A DNA stretch of 64,000 nucleotides from NCBI GenBank assembly GCA_003168355.1, contig PMSQ01000133.1, positions 49,550 through 113,549 on the forward strand. The letters run 5' to 3'. The translations under genes and the position numbers were made by a program. Shown here one piece after another: positions 17,260-25,789 of this stretch; the stretch's first letter is position 1; the number at the start of each line of letters is the position of its first letter. Source of the stretch: Acidobacteriaceae bacterium. GTDB lineage: Bacteria > Acidobacteriota > Terriglobia > Terriglobales > Acidobacteriaceae. The notes under the pieces were generated by a model. The model searched no databases, was not told the DNA's origin, and saw only the letters and a list, made by a program, of their open reading frames with translations.

Positions 17260-18327
17260 TCAATCCTTGACCGAAGCGCCGACCAGATTCTCTTTGGGCA
17301 ACACCGCAGCCTCAGGACGTGCTTTTCCCGCACGGTATCTTCTCAGCAACCAGAGCGGAGCAAAACAATAAATAAACGCCACGGCATGATCGAACGTGCG
17401 GAACATCCGGTACAAGATCTGATCGAAGAACTCTTCCAGCAAAAACCAGCCGCTCCCGGAGAGTCTGGCATTTCCTGGGGTGGCTGGCGATTTTTTTTCA
17501 TATCGCTCATGCCAGGAAGCAATGTAGCGATCGATTTTCCGAAGGACGCGTTCAGAGAGTACTTCGCCCGCGATCTTCTTCTTGTTCTTGGTTGCCTTGA
17601 TGCCCTCGCTCTTTACCATTTCATGATGAGCGCCGTCGTAAATCGCAGAGCGATCAGCATGCTCGAGCGTCGTCATTCCGGCATGGAGAGGTAGGTTCAG
17701 AAAGCTGCAGACCCCAGCCATAACCTCCGCCGGATCGTCCACTAGCGTCTCGTACTGGATTTCGTGCACCAGCACTTGCCGCGTTCGCAGATTTTCAACG
17801 CCAGTCTTGAGGTCGTGGCAGCCGCGCAGAGTGCGCAGTATCATTCCGCGCCTGGCAAAGAATGAGTCGTTCCGAGCGGCGCGAACTACGCTGCGGCAGA
17901 TTTCAACGGGGTTCCTCCAGATTACGATGAACCTGGCATTCGGGAACTGGGCTGCCAGACTTGGCAGCATGTCGAAATAGTTCGGAGACTTGCACCCGCC
18001 GATGGCAGCACCGGCGTGTTGCTTCCATGCGATTTCACAAGCCTCACGGAGGCCCGAGACATCCCTGGGAAGCTTATCCAAGTCAAGACGGTGACGGCTG
18101 GGCGCGGAGTTCCAAAACTGCCAGCGTTCCGGCCAGTCCATCTTCGCGCGCCGTCCAAGGAAAAGCGGCCACAGCAATGGCAGATCGCCCTCGTACAACA
18201 ATGCAATCTGCGGATGCTGGTTGAGCAACGCGTAGAAGAGTGACGTTCCAGAACGCCACATGCCGACGACGAATAGCGGCCCCAGATCGGGTTGACCGGC
18301 GGACGGTTTTTCCTGCGCTGACATCAT
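17260..18327 (-). CDS. PAPS-dependent sulfotransferase family protein
   Basis: The protein has VVGMWRSGTSLFYALLNQHP near the N-terminus, the 5'-phosphosulfate-binding loop. FIVIWRNPVEICRSVV is the 3'-phosphate-binding motif. I start at the tandem ATGs at 18327/18324 (about 355 residues). The open frame extends 36 codons upstream into the end of the epimerase gene, but that part has no homologous look. The C-terminus has a hydrophobic segment (IYCFAPLWLLRR). A sulfate group would be added to a glycan or small-molecule hydroxyl. It lies 34 bp after the epimerase gene. The second sulfotransferase is at 20360-21178. Confidence 0.82.
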   Translation of the reverse strand: MMSAQEKPSAGQPDLGPLFVVGMWRSGTSLFYALLNQHPQIALLYEGDLPLLWPLFLGRRAKMDWPERWQFWNSAPSRHRLDLDKLPRDVSGLREACEIAWKQHAGAAIGGCKSPNYFDMLPSLAAQFPNARFIVIWRNPVEICRSVVRAARNDSFFARRGMILRTLRGCHDLKTGVENLRTRQVLVHEIQYETLVDDPAEVMAGVCSFLNLPLHAGMTTLEHADRSAIYDGAHHEMVKSEGIKATKNKKKIAGEVLSERVLRKIDRYIASWHERYEKKSPATPGNARLSGSGWFLLEEFFDQILYRMFRTFDHAVAFIYCFAPLWLLRRYRAGKARPEAAVLPKENLVGASVKD

Positions 18328-18361
18328 GGCTGCACCGGGTCGAAGCCCTGCCGACTCCGCC

Positions 18362-19378
18362 TTAGTCAGCGGCCGAACTGGTAGTCTCGATAACCTCTGC
18401 CTGGGGTGCGATTGCTTTGCGCAATTCGGAAGCAATCCACTTGTAGGTCACGGCCAGTCCTTTTTGCAGTGGAATCGAAGGCTCCCACCCTAACACGCGA
18501 CGGGTACGGCTGTTTTCACTGTTACGGCCCCGCACGCCCTGCGGTCCAGATAGATTGTGGCGGATATCAAGTCGTTTGCCCGCAATCTCTGCCACCATTG
18601 TGACCAGTTGGTTGATGGTCACCAGTTCATCGGTGCCGAGGTTGAGAGCTTCATGGTAGTCGGAGGCCATGATTCGGATCAGACCCTCGACACAATCATC
18701 CACATACATGAAGGAACGCGTCTGTTCCCCGTCGCCCCAGATCTCGACCTCGGCCTGGTCCGCGGCCAGAGCAACCTTACGGCACATAGCGGCGGGAGCT
18801 TTCTCTTTGCCGCCATCGTAGGTACCGAGTGGACCGTAAACATTATGAAAGCGCACGATGCGAGTTTCGAAGCCATAATCCTTGCGATAGTAGCGACAGA
18901 GTTCCTCGGCGAATAACTTCTCCCAGCCATAACCCGGCTCCGGATCGGCGGGATAAGCATCTTCTTCCCTTAAGGGAGCCACGTCTGCGCTCTTCTGCTT
19001 GTCCTGGGCGTACACACACGCTGAGGACGAAAACAAAAAGCGCTGTACGCTATTTTGGCGGCTGGCCTCGAGCATGTTGGCGTTGATCAGGATGTTGTTT
19101 CGGCTGATCGCAGCGTGGTAGGCCGTAATGTAGCCAATTCCACCCATATCGGCCGCCAGGTTGTAAACCTGGTCGATACCGCCGCGGGTGGCGAGCAGGC
19201 AGTTGTCCATCTCACGCAGGTCCAGGACCTCGAACTCGTCTGCCGCACTGGCTTCGTACTCCGGTTCCTTAATATCAGCGCCACGCACCCAGTATCCGTC
19301 CTCTTTTAGCCGGCGAACCAAGTGATGTCCAATGAAACCGCCTGCACCCGTGACCAATACACGCTTTCTCTCATTCAT
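18362..19378 (-). CDS. NAD-dependent epimerase, GDP-mannose 3,5-epimerase-like
   Basis: The 338-residue short-chain dehydrogenase-type protein has GAGGFIGHHLVRRL for NAD and GYGWEKLFAEEL with the catalytic Tyr/Lys. SSACVYAQDKQ carries the Ser-Ala-Cys of GDP-mannose 3,5-epimerases, where the Cys acts in epimerisation. RFHNVYGPLGTYDGGKEKAPAA, GDGEQTRSF and GPQGVRGRNS also match this branch closely. The product would be GDP-L-galactose or GDP-L-gulose for the polysaccharide. AAAGGAAAAAAG precedes the ATG. It lies between the glycosyltransferase and a sulfotransferase. Activity on a different NDP-sugar cannot be excluded. Confidence 0.88.
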   Translation of the reverse strand: MNERKRVLVTGAGGFIGHHLVRRLKEDGYWVRGADIKEPEYEASAADEFEVLDLREMDNCLLATRGGIDQVYNLAADMGGIGYITAYHAAISRNNILINANMLEASRQNSVQRFLFSSSACVYAQDKQKSADVAPLREEDAYPADPEPGYGWEKLFAEELCRYYRKDYGFETRIVRFHNVYGPLGTYDGGKEKAPAAMCRKVALAADQAEVEIWGDGEQTRSFMYVDDCVEGLIRIMASDYHEALNLGTDELVTINQLVTMVAEIAGKRLDIRHNLSGPQGVRGRNSENSRTRRVLGWEPSIPLQKGLAVTYKWIASELRKAIAPQAEVIETTSSAAD

Positions 19379-19497
19379 AGTCTTTTTTCCTTTGGACTTC
19401 GTGTTTGCTACTGCTCGAACTAAACTTTCAAGATCGCCGCGCCGGCCGCTGAGTTGCCGAACCTGCCTGTCGTATAGCGAGGTTTCTCCAATAAAAC

Positions 19498-20286
19498 TCA
19501 GTCGAATCTACGCACATTCAGCAGCTCCAGGCCCACGTTCCAAACAAACATGGGGCCGCGAACCAGATAGCGTCGCCACAATCGGCGAGGCTCAACCAAG
19601 AGGCGGAAAAGCCATTCCAGACCGTTTTCCCGCATCCACGCAGGAGCCTGCACCAGCCGGCCTGTGTTGAGATCAAAAGCGGCACCCACACCAACCACAA
19701 CGGGGACTGTGAGCTTGTTTCGATGCTGGTACATCCAGCTTTCTTGTTTCGGGGTACTCAGGCCAATCCACAGGAGATCGGGACGAGCAGCCTCAATTAT
19801 GGCAATCGCTTCCCGGTCCTCTTCCGGCGTCAACGGTCGAAACGGCGGCGAAAATGTTCCGGCAACTCGAATTCCGTATCTACTTTGCATTTCAGCCGCT
19901 AAGCGTTCCGGCACGTCCGGAGCGCCGCCGTAGAAAAAATGTCGATACCGGGAGCCCGTATCACGGCAGAAGCTTGCCATGAGCTCAGGACCGTAAACCC
20001 GCCGCTGCATCTTATGACCATGCCAGCGCCCCAGCCAGACCAGAGGCATTCCATCGCATACGACTAGCGAAGCTGTATTGAGAGTCGTTCGAAATTCCGG
20101 GCTGCCCGCTGCCTCAGAGATTCCATGCATTCCAGTCACCGCGACATAGTGAGAGCTGCTGCGGCTGTGAATCCAGCTTTCCAGGATCTCGATCGTGTCT
20201 GGAATCTGGACTGCATGGACACTGACACCCAGGACCTTAAATTGCGCGATCTCCGTGGCCTCTGAGCCCTGAACAGTATTTTCCAT
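19498..20286 (-). CDS. WecG/TagA/CpsF-family glycosyltransferase
   Basis: The 262-residue protein has the family layout: VVCDGMPLVWLGRWHG with the key Asp, RVYGPELM, a Gly-rich HFFYGGAPDVPERL, and LLWIGLSTPKQESWMYQHR. VGVGAAFDLNTGRLVQAPAWMRENGLEWLFRL follows (shown as key elements only). These enzymes transfer N-acetylmannosamine-type or other sugars from UDP-sugars to polyprenyl-linked acceptors at the membrane. It is the only dedicated glycosyltransferase seen in the 46-kb locus besides the priming transferase. The repeat unit is therefore small, or other transferases lie outside the window. Confidence 0.9.
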   Translation of the reverse strand: MENTVQGSEATEIAQFKVLGVSVHAVQIPDTIEILESWIHSRSSSHYVAVTGMHGISEAAGSPEFRTTLNTASLVVCDGMPLVWLGRWHGHKMQRRVYGPELMASFCRDTGSRYRHFFYGGAPDVPERLAAEMQSRYGIRVAGTFSPPFRPLTPEEDREAIAIIEAARPDLLWIGLSTPKQESWMYQHRNKLTVPVVVGVGAAFDLNTGRLVQAPAWMRENGLEWLFRLLVEPRRLWRRYLVRGPMFVWNVGLELLNVRRFD

Positions 20287-20359
20287 GAGATCTAATCCAA
20301 TAGCCTCGGCACCGTACAGTAGCGAACCGGACTAAGCGGCTGCTTTGAGCCGCAGAAAA

Positions 20360-21178
20360 TCACGCACTGATAACGGCGTCGACCGGCTCCGCATCGAGCG
20401 GATAACCCATCTGTGTCACCATATCGCCGATCCGTTCCCGGAAGAAACCTACCTGCGATGAGCTGAGATTGGCGCGCCACCCACCGACGGATCCGCTGCG
20501 AATGAACTGGCCTCGTTTGGAGGCGCGCTGCGGCGCTTCCTTCTCCTTGGCTTTCATTCGTTCGACCGTGTTGTCCGCGATAGCCCGGCGAATGCGATTC
20601 TCATCCGGCGTCAATCCCAGGAATGCGGCAATCTGAGAGATCGTCCGGACCGTGTCGGTGCGAAGATTCTCAAAGCGAAGCACGAGCAACTGTTCTTTGC
20701 TGAGTGGCGCAGCCAACCAGCTTTCCACGTGCGCCCGCCACGATGCAAATGGATTAACGCCCTCATTCAGGAACCGCTTCAGGTAGTCGTCAAGGTTCTC
20801 GTCAACCAGCCCTAATGCGGTTTGATAGGCATATTCGGAGAGAGCTACGTCTCGCGGATCACGCACCAGATACACCGCCTTGCGATACTCGGACTGATAG
20901 ACCTCGTGAGTCTTTATAAGGCGCGCTCCACCGGGCAGGAGCGGTAATCCGAATCGCTGCAATTTAATGTCGGGAATGGCCTGATTCACAGTACTAAAGC
21001 CCGAAGACTCCCCGAGGAGGGACTCGAACAACATGAAGCGCAGCCATGTGCTGCCCGACCGTGGATAGGAGCCGAGAAACACGTCATTCGGTTGCAAGCT
21101 TTTGTGACGAAGCCAAACCAAGGGAGCTCGCAGCGGGCTGCTAGCCATGGTGTGCCGCAATTTGCGAAGCAACGGCAT
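20360..21178 (-). CDS. PAPS-dependent sulfotransferase
   Basis: The 272-residue protein has the sulfotransferase core. VFLGSYPRSGSTWLRFML binds the 5'-phosphosulfate, and AVYLVRDPRDVALSEYAYQ is the 3'-phosphate-binding site. The C-terminal GQFIRSGSVGGWRANLSSSQ is the region that closes over PAPS in the sulfotransferase-1 family. The length fits this family. It acts in the cytoplasm on a hydroxyl or amine of a small acceptor. It is the first gene after the C-A-PCP-TE synthetase but is separated from it by about 520 bp, so the acceptor may be the peptide or a sugar nucleotide intermediate. Confidence 0.88.
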   Translation of the reverse strand: MPLLRKLRHTMASSPLRAPLVWLRHKSLQPNDVFLGSYPRSGSTWLRFMLFESLLGESSGFSTVNQAIPDIKLQRFGLPLLPGGARLIKTHEVYQSEYRKAVYLVRDPRDVALSEYAYQTALGLVDENLDDYLKRFLNEGVNPFASWRAHVESWLAAPLSKEQLLVLRFENLRTDTVRTISQIAAFLGLTPDENRIRRAIADNTVERMKAKEKEAPQRASKRGQFIRSGSVGGWRANLSSSQVGFFRERIGDMVTQMGYPLDAEPVDAVISA

Positions 21179-21699
21179 ATATGAGCGTCTCTATCTTCCT
21201 GGGGAGCAATTCAGGCGTGCTGTACGGTTAGCCATTCAAGGGGCTAGCCAAGTCGCAGCTTCGCCGTCTGAGTCACATTTGTGGCTTTAAAGTTCACTTT
21301 TCCTCGTAAATCCACTCTCAGGTTGATGCCCTACGACTCCAGGACAGCACCCCTTTATACATCCATCCGGCCAAACCCGGGAACACATCTCCCAACGGAG
21401 AGATTCGATAAGCTCTTGAAAACCAAGGACGTCGTCGCATTCAACGTCTCGCCAGGTTCCACTAGCCGGGTGGAAAGTATGCACGTCTGTGCGTGTTCGT
21501 TTTTGAATCCTCAGGAAACAATTCTTGACTATAGGGGGGTAGCTCTGAGAAGCAGCGCAATAAGCTTGTACACATATTATCAGGCGGCCCGACTTCTGCA
21601 AGGTGCCAGTCTTCTCAGGGTAGAAAGTCTCTATTGCGCTCTGGAAGGCAGTTTGGCGATCAAACCCGAGAGAAACCAGTCAGATATGGAAGGGCAGCC
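21179..21699. other. Intergenic region, 521 bp, no gene supported
   Basis: The region separates the synthetase stop codon from the first sulfotransferase gene on the same strand. It is the longest gap inside the biosynthetic part of the locus and is AT-richer than its flanks. I see no credible gene. It probably holds an internal promoter or terminator, but no strong hairpin with a T tract was found on the minus strand. CTGAGTCACATT near 21269 also occurs just upstream of the antiterminator gene at 46425. Confidence 0.5.
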
Positions 21700-24600
21700 C
21701 TATCCGGGAAGATGGTGACGTAACGCCTCGGCCACCAAGTTGACATTCGGCTCAGTGAACATGGAAGGATGATCCCCGGGAATGCGCTGGAATTCTATGC
21801 CGCCCTCCACTCGATCGACCCATCCTAATTTGAAATCAAAATACGGACCCGCCGGCCAGTCGCTGGATTGCAGCAGAACTATTTTCCCAGGATAAGTCTG
21901 CGGTTCATAACGATGGAAGGCAGGGTGAACAATCGAATCCGTATTGCGCAGTCGGTCGCTGCGATCCGACATTAATTGCCAGGTAAGACGCTCGATCTTG
22001 CGGCGCGCCTCGTCGAGGCGGTCCAGAACATAGGCGGGCGTTTGCAGTGCGTCCATTTGCAAGAGATTGGACAAATGATATTTAATTCGCTGGGAATAGC
22101 GTCCATCTGCCCAGGGCTTCTTGTAGTAGGCGTTGTTATGCCCATCGAACATCGCCAGTAGAGCGACTTCTTCCCCGCCCTGCTGCAACTGCCTCGCTAC
22201 CTCGTAAGCGAGCACAGCATTCACGCAGAGTCCCGCCAGGTAATACGGCCCGCGCGGTTGTGCCTCCCGAAGGGCGCGGATAAGCAAGCCGGCAATGTCC
22301 TCCATGCGATAGGGAACAGGGAGTCTGGCCCCGTCCGCGAAGGGCAAATCCAGACCGAGGAAGGGCTGCTCCGGGCCCAACTTCCGGGCCAACAAACGGA
22401 ACCGCGGACCGCCGCGAATCCAAAATAAAGGCGGCCGTGAGCCCTTAGGTTGAATGGGCACGATGGCGCGGTCGCGCAGGCTCTGTCCGGCGGTCTGCAG
22501 CGATTCCGCCATCTGCTCAATCGTTGGACACTGGAATATGAAGGCGAGTGAAAGCATACGTCCGAATTCTCGCTCGATATTCGCCAACAGCTTCGCCGCG
22601 AGGAGGGAATGTCCGCCTTGCTCAAAAAAGTCCTGCGTGACATCCATGCTGTCGGTTTTCAGAATGCGCTGCCAGATTGCAAGCAGGCGTTCCTCAACCT
22701 CGTTCCTGGGCGTGCTGATGCTTCGCTCAGGACGGGCGCCAACAGACTCCGAATCCAGCAGCCGCTGACGGTCGACTTTGCCATTGGGAGTAAGTGGGAG
22801 AGAACTTGGAAAATGGAACGATGCCGGAATCATGTAGGCTGGTAACCGGCTCTGCAAGAACCTCCGCTGCTCGTCGCCGGAGCTCATGGAATTCTCGCGA
22901 GTTACTACAAAAGCGGTCAGTTTCAGATCACCCGATCCATTGTTCTGGGCAATGACCACAGCTTCCCGCACCTCGGGATGCTGCCGCAATGCGGCTTCGA
23001 TTTCCCCGAGCTCAATCCGGAGGCCGTGAACCTTAACCTGCTGATCCATACGGCCCAAAAACTCCAGGATTCCATCGCGTCGATAGCGAACCAGGTCTCC
23101 GGTTCGGTACAATCTTGCGCTGGAATCATTGTTGAACGGATTGGCGACAAAACTGGTTCGCGTCAGATCCGGACGATTTAGATATCCCGCGGTAACCCCG
23201 CCCCCGCCGATGAAGAGTTCGCCGGAGATCCCTGCCGCTACGGGTTGAAAGTGGCCATCCAGTACGTACACCTGCGTGTTGGCAATCGGTCTGCCGATTG
23301 GCACCGAATCGTCCGCTTCTCCCGGCTCGCACTCGTACACGGTGCTCCAGACAGTTGCTTCGGTCGGACCGTATTCATTGAACAAGGAAGCCTGCGGCAG
23401 GATGCGGTAATGAGAATTGACCAACTGCCGGGGGCACGCCTCGCCAGCTACGATCACCGTCCGCAATGAGGCGAGCTGCGCTGTTAAAGCGTGGTCCAAC
23501 AGTTCCGCGTAAAGACTTGGGAAACACAACATCTGAGATATGTCGTGGCCTGAAATCAGCACGGCCAATTGCTCCGGTTGCCAGCGAAAATCCTCGTTGG
23601 GGATAACCAGAGTTCCTCCCGTAGATAAACAATGAAAGATGCCCGCGACGGAGCTGTCGAAGGCATAGGAGGAGAGCAGCAGAAAATTGCCCTTCGATTC
23701 ACCGTATTGATGGGACCGAGCCTGGTTGGAGTGCGCCAAATTGCCGTGGGTGACCAGCACTCCTTTCGGAACGCCGGTCGAACCCGAGGTATATATGATG
23801 TAGGCGAGATTTTCGAGGCTTATCGCGCAGCGAGTTGGGGCTGGGCCGTCTTCCTTGCGCTCGAGCGAATCCAGAAAAACGGTCGGAATGTCGCACGCCA
23901 ACGTGTCGGCGAATCGCGATTGGGTCAGCAGCGCTTTCGGTTTGCAATCCGATAGGATGAACTCGATCCGCTCTCGCGGGTAGGTCGGATCCAAAGGAAC
24001 ATACGCTCCACCCGCTTTCAAGATACCGAGAATTCCGGCAATCATTTCCACTGAACGCTCGACACGAATCGCTACAGGGACGTCCGGCCCGACGCCAAAC
24101 TTCCGTAGGATCTCAGCCACCCGGTTCGCCTGCGCATCCAGTTCCGCATAGGTGAGCTGCCGAGTTCCGCACTGAACTGCAACTGCATTCCCCAGTTTTC
24201 TGGCTTGCTCCTCAATCACTTCGTGTACGGGGACTTGAGCCTGCGATCTTGCGGTGTCATTCCAATCGACCAGAATCTGCCAGCGCTCCGATTCCGTCAA
24301 AAATGGAAGTTCACTGATCCTTTGTTGCGGATGCTCGCAGGCTGATGCCAGCAACGTGCTCCAGTGTCCAACCATTCGCTGCACAGTCGCGGCATCGAAC
24401 AGATCGGTGTTGTAGGTAATGGGCCCGAAAATCTCATTCCCGCGATCATCCGCGACGATCAGCAAATCGAGCTCCGACCCTCCGTTGGATACTTCGTCAG
24501 TCACCAGGTTCCATCCGGAAACAGAGTGCAACTGCGGTTGCTGGGAGAGAATGACTTGAAACAAGGGATTACGGCCCGGATCGTGTCTCGGCCCAACTTC

Positions 24601-25758
24601 CTTGACCACCTGGACAAACGGCACGTTCTGGTGAGCCAGCGCATCAAAAACAACTTTTCGCACTCGAGCCTGCAACTCGCGGAATGTCGGATCTCCAGTG
24701 AGATCGATGCGCAACGCCAGAGGGTTAACAAAGTAGCCCATCATCTGCTCGAGTTCGGCTCTGTCCCGGCCCGACGTAAGGCAGCCCACCACCAGATCAT
24801 TTTGGCTGGTGTATCGGTGTAGAAGCGCAACCAGCCCGGCGAGAAGGGTTACGTAGACGGTTACTCCCGCTTGCTGACTGGAGACCCTGATCCTTTGAGC
24901 AACGTCAACCGGCAGCACAAATCGTTCGACTGCTCCCCGGTGGGATTCGACGATCGGGCGTGGACGATCATTCGGCCACTGACACGACGGAAGCTCGCCA
25001 CCGAGCTGTTGTCGCCAATACCCCAGGTCGCTGGACCACACTTCAGGCGAAAGTTTCTTGCGTTGCCAGTAGGCGAAATCTGCATACTGCAAGGTAGGTT
25101 CCGGCAGAGGCGATGGTTTTCCGGCGGAAAAAGCTTCGTAGAGTTTTTCCAGTTCCGGAAGCAAGATCTCGTAGGCAGTAACTCCGTCAAAAACAAGATG
25201 ATGAAACGTCATGTATAGACGATGGTGCTGGTCATCGAAAGAAATCAGCAAGGCCCTTAGCAAGGGTCCCGTCTTCAGGTCGAAGGGCCGTCGTACATCC
25301 TCGGTGGCCAGGCGCAGCGCTTCCCGTTCGCGCTCCGCCTCTGGCAGGGCACTCAGGTTTATGACTTTCCACGGGAATTGTTTTAGCGCCGGCTGAACGA
25401 TCTGGACGGGCTCGTCGCGAATCACATCGAACGTCGTTCGCCATATTTCGTGACGACGAATCATTTCGAGTAGACAGCGCTCCAGAACAGCGACGTCCAG
25501 AGAGCCCCGACGATAGATCGTCATTGCCTGGTTATAGAACGGAATGTCACACGCCATCTGGGCGTGCAGCCAGACCTGTTGCTGGCTGAAAGAGACAGGA
25601 GCGGGTTCTTGCGATGGCCGCGGCCCAATTTCCGCCGGCTCCACTTTGTTTCCGAACTCACTGACATACTTCATGACCAGGGCGCGCTGAAGTTCAGAAA
25701 CAGTCGCGGTTTCGGACTGGGTGCGCGCGCCGCCTTGATTGTTTTCTGTTTCGGCCAT
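21700..25758 (-). CDS. Nonribosomal peptide synthetase, C-A-PCP-TE
   Basis: The 1352-residue protein has a condensation domain (about 50-490) with an intact HHLVFDG (186-192). The adenylation domain spans about 515-1000, with YTSGSTGVPKG, NEYGPTE and PNGKVDR. The carrier domain (about 1018-1085) has Ser1051 in GGHSLL. The thioesterase-like domain (about 1105-1352) follows. By-eye specificity residues are D-S-A-L-I-A-E-V-W-K, which I cannot assign. The thioesterase nucleophile motif is GLCVN, with Cys1178 replacing Ser; Asp1205 and the His in GDHP complete a triad. It is the only protein here with a canonical condensation motif, so it most likely joins the last building block and releases the product. 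It follows the stand-alone condensation gene by 31 bp. Confidence 0.93.
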   Translation of the reverse strand: MAETENNQGGARTQSETATVSELQRALVMKYVSEFGNKVEPAEIGPRPSQEPAPVSFSQQQVWLHAQMACDIPFYNQAMTIYRRGSLDVAVLERCLLEMIRRHEIWRTTFDVIRDEPVQIVQPALKQFPWKVINLSALPEAEREREALRLATEDVRRPFDLKTGPLLRALLISFDDQHHRLYMTFHHLVFDGVTAYEILLPELEKLYEAFSAGKPSPLPEPTLQYADFAYWQRKKLSPEVWSSDLGYWRQQLGGELPSCQWPNDRPRPIVESHRGAVERFVLPVDVAQRIRVSSQQAGVTVYVTLLAGLVALLHRYTSQNDLVVGCLTSGRDRAELEQMMGYFVNPLALRIDLTGDPTFRELQARVRKVVFDALAHQNVPFVQVVKEVGPRHDPGRNPLFQVILSQQPQLHSVSGWNLVTDEVSNGGSELDLLIVADDRGNEIFGPITYNTDLFDAATVQRMVGHWSTLLASACEHPQQRISELPFLTESERWQILVDWNDTARSQAQVPVHEVIEEQARKLGNAVAVQCGTRQLTYAELDAQANRVAEILRKFGVGPDVPVAIRVERSVEMIAGILGILKAGGAYVPLDPTYPRERIEFILSDCKPKALLTQSRFADTLACDIPTVFLDSLERKEDGPAPTRCAISLENLAYIIYTSGSTGVPKGVLVTHGNLAHSNQARSHQYGESKGNFLLLSSYAFDSSVAGIFHCLSTGGTLVIPNEDFRWQPEQLAVLISGHDISQMLCFPSLYAELLDHALTAQLASLRTVIVAGEACPRQLVNSHYRILPQASLFNEYGPTEATVWSTVYECEPGEADDSVPIGRPIANTQVYVLDGHFQPVAAGISGELFIGGGGVTAGYLNRPDLTRTSFVANPFNNDSSARLYRTGDLVRYRRDGILEFLGRMDQQVKVHGLRIELGEIEAALRQHPEVREAVVIAQNNGSGDLKLTAFVVTRENSMSSGDEQRRFLQSRLPAYMIPASFHFPSSLPLTPNGKVDRQRLLDSESVGARPERSISTPRNEVEERLLAIWQRILKTDSMDVTQDFFEQGGHSLLAAKLLANIEREFGRMLSLAFIFQCPTIEQMAESLQTAGQSLRDRAIVPIQPKGSRPPLFWIRGGPRFRLLARKLGPEQPFLGLDLPFADGARLPVPYRMEDIAGLLIRALREAQPRGPYYLAGLCVNAVLAYEVARQLQQGGEEVALLAMFDGHNNAYYKKPWADGRYSQRIKYHLSNLLQMDALQTPAYVLDRLDEARRKIERLTWQLMSDRSDRLRNTDSIVHPAFHRYEPQTYPGKIVLLQSSDWPAGPYFDFKLGWVDRVEGGIEFQRIPGDHPSMFTEPNVNLVAEALRHHLPG

Positions 25759-25789
25759 GGGATTACGAGGGAAGATCGATGACAGATCC

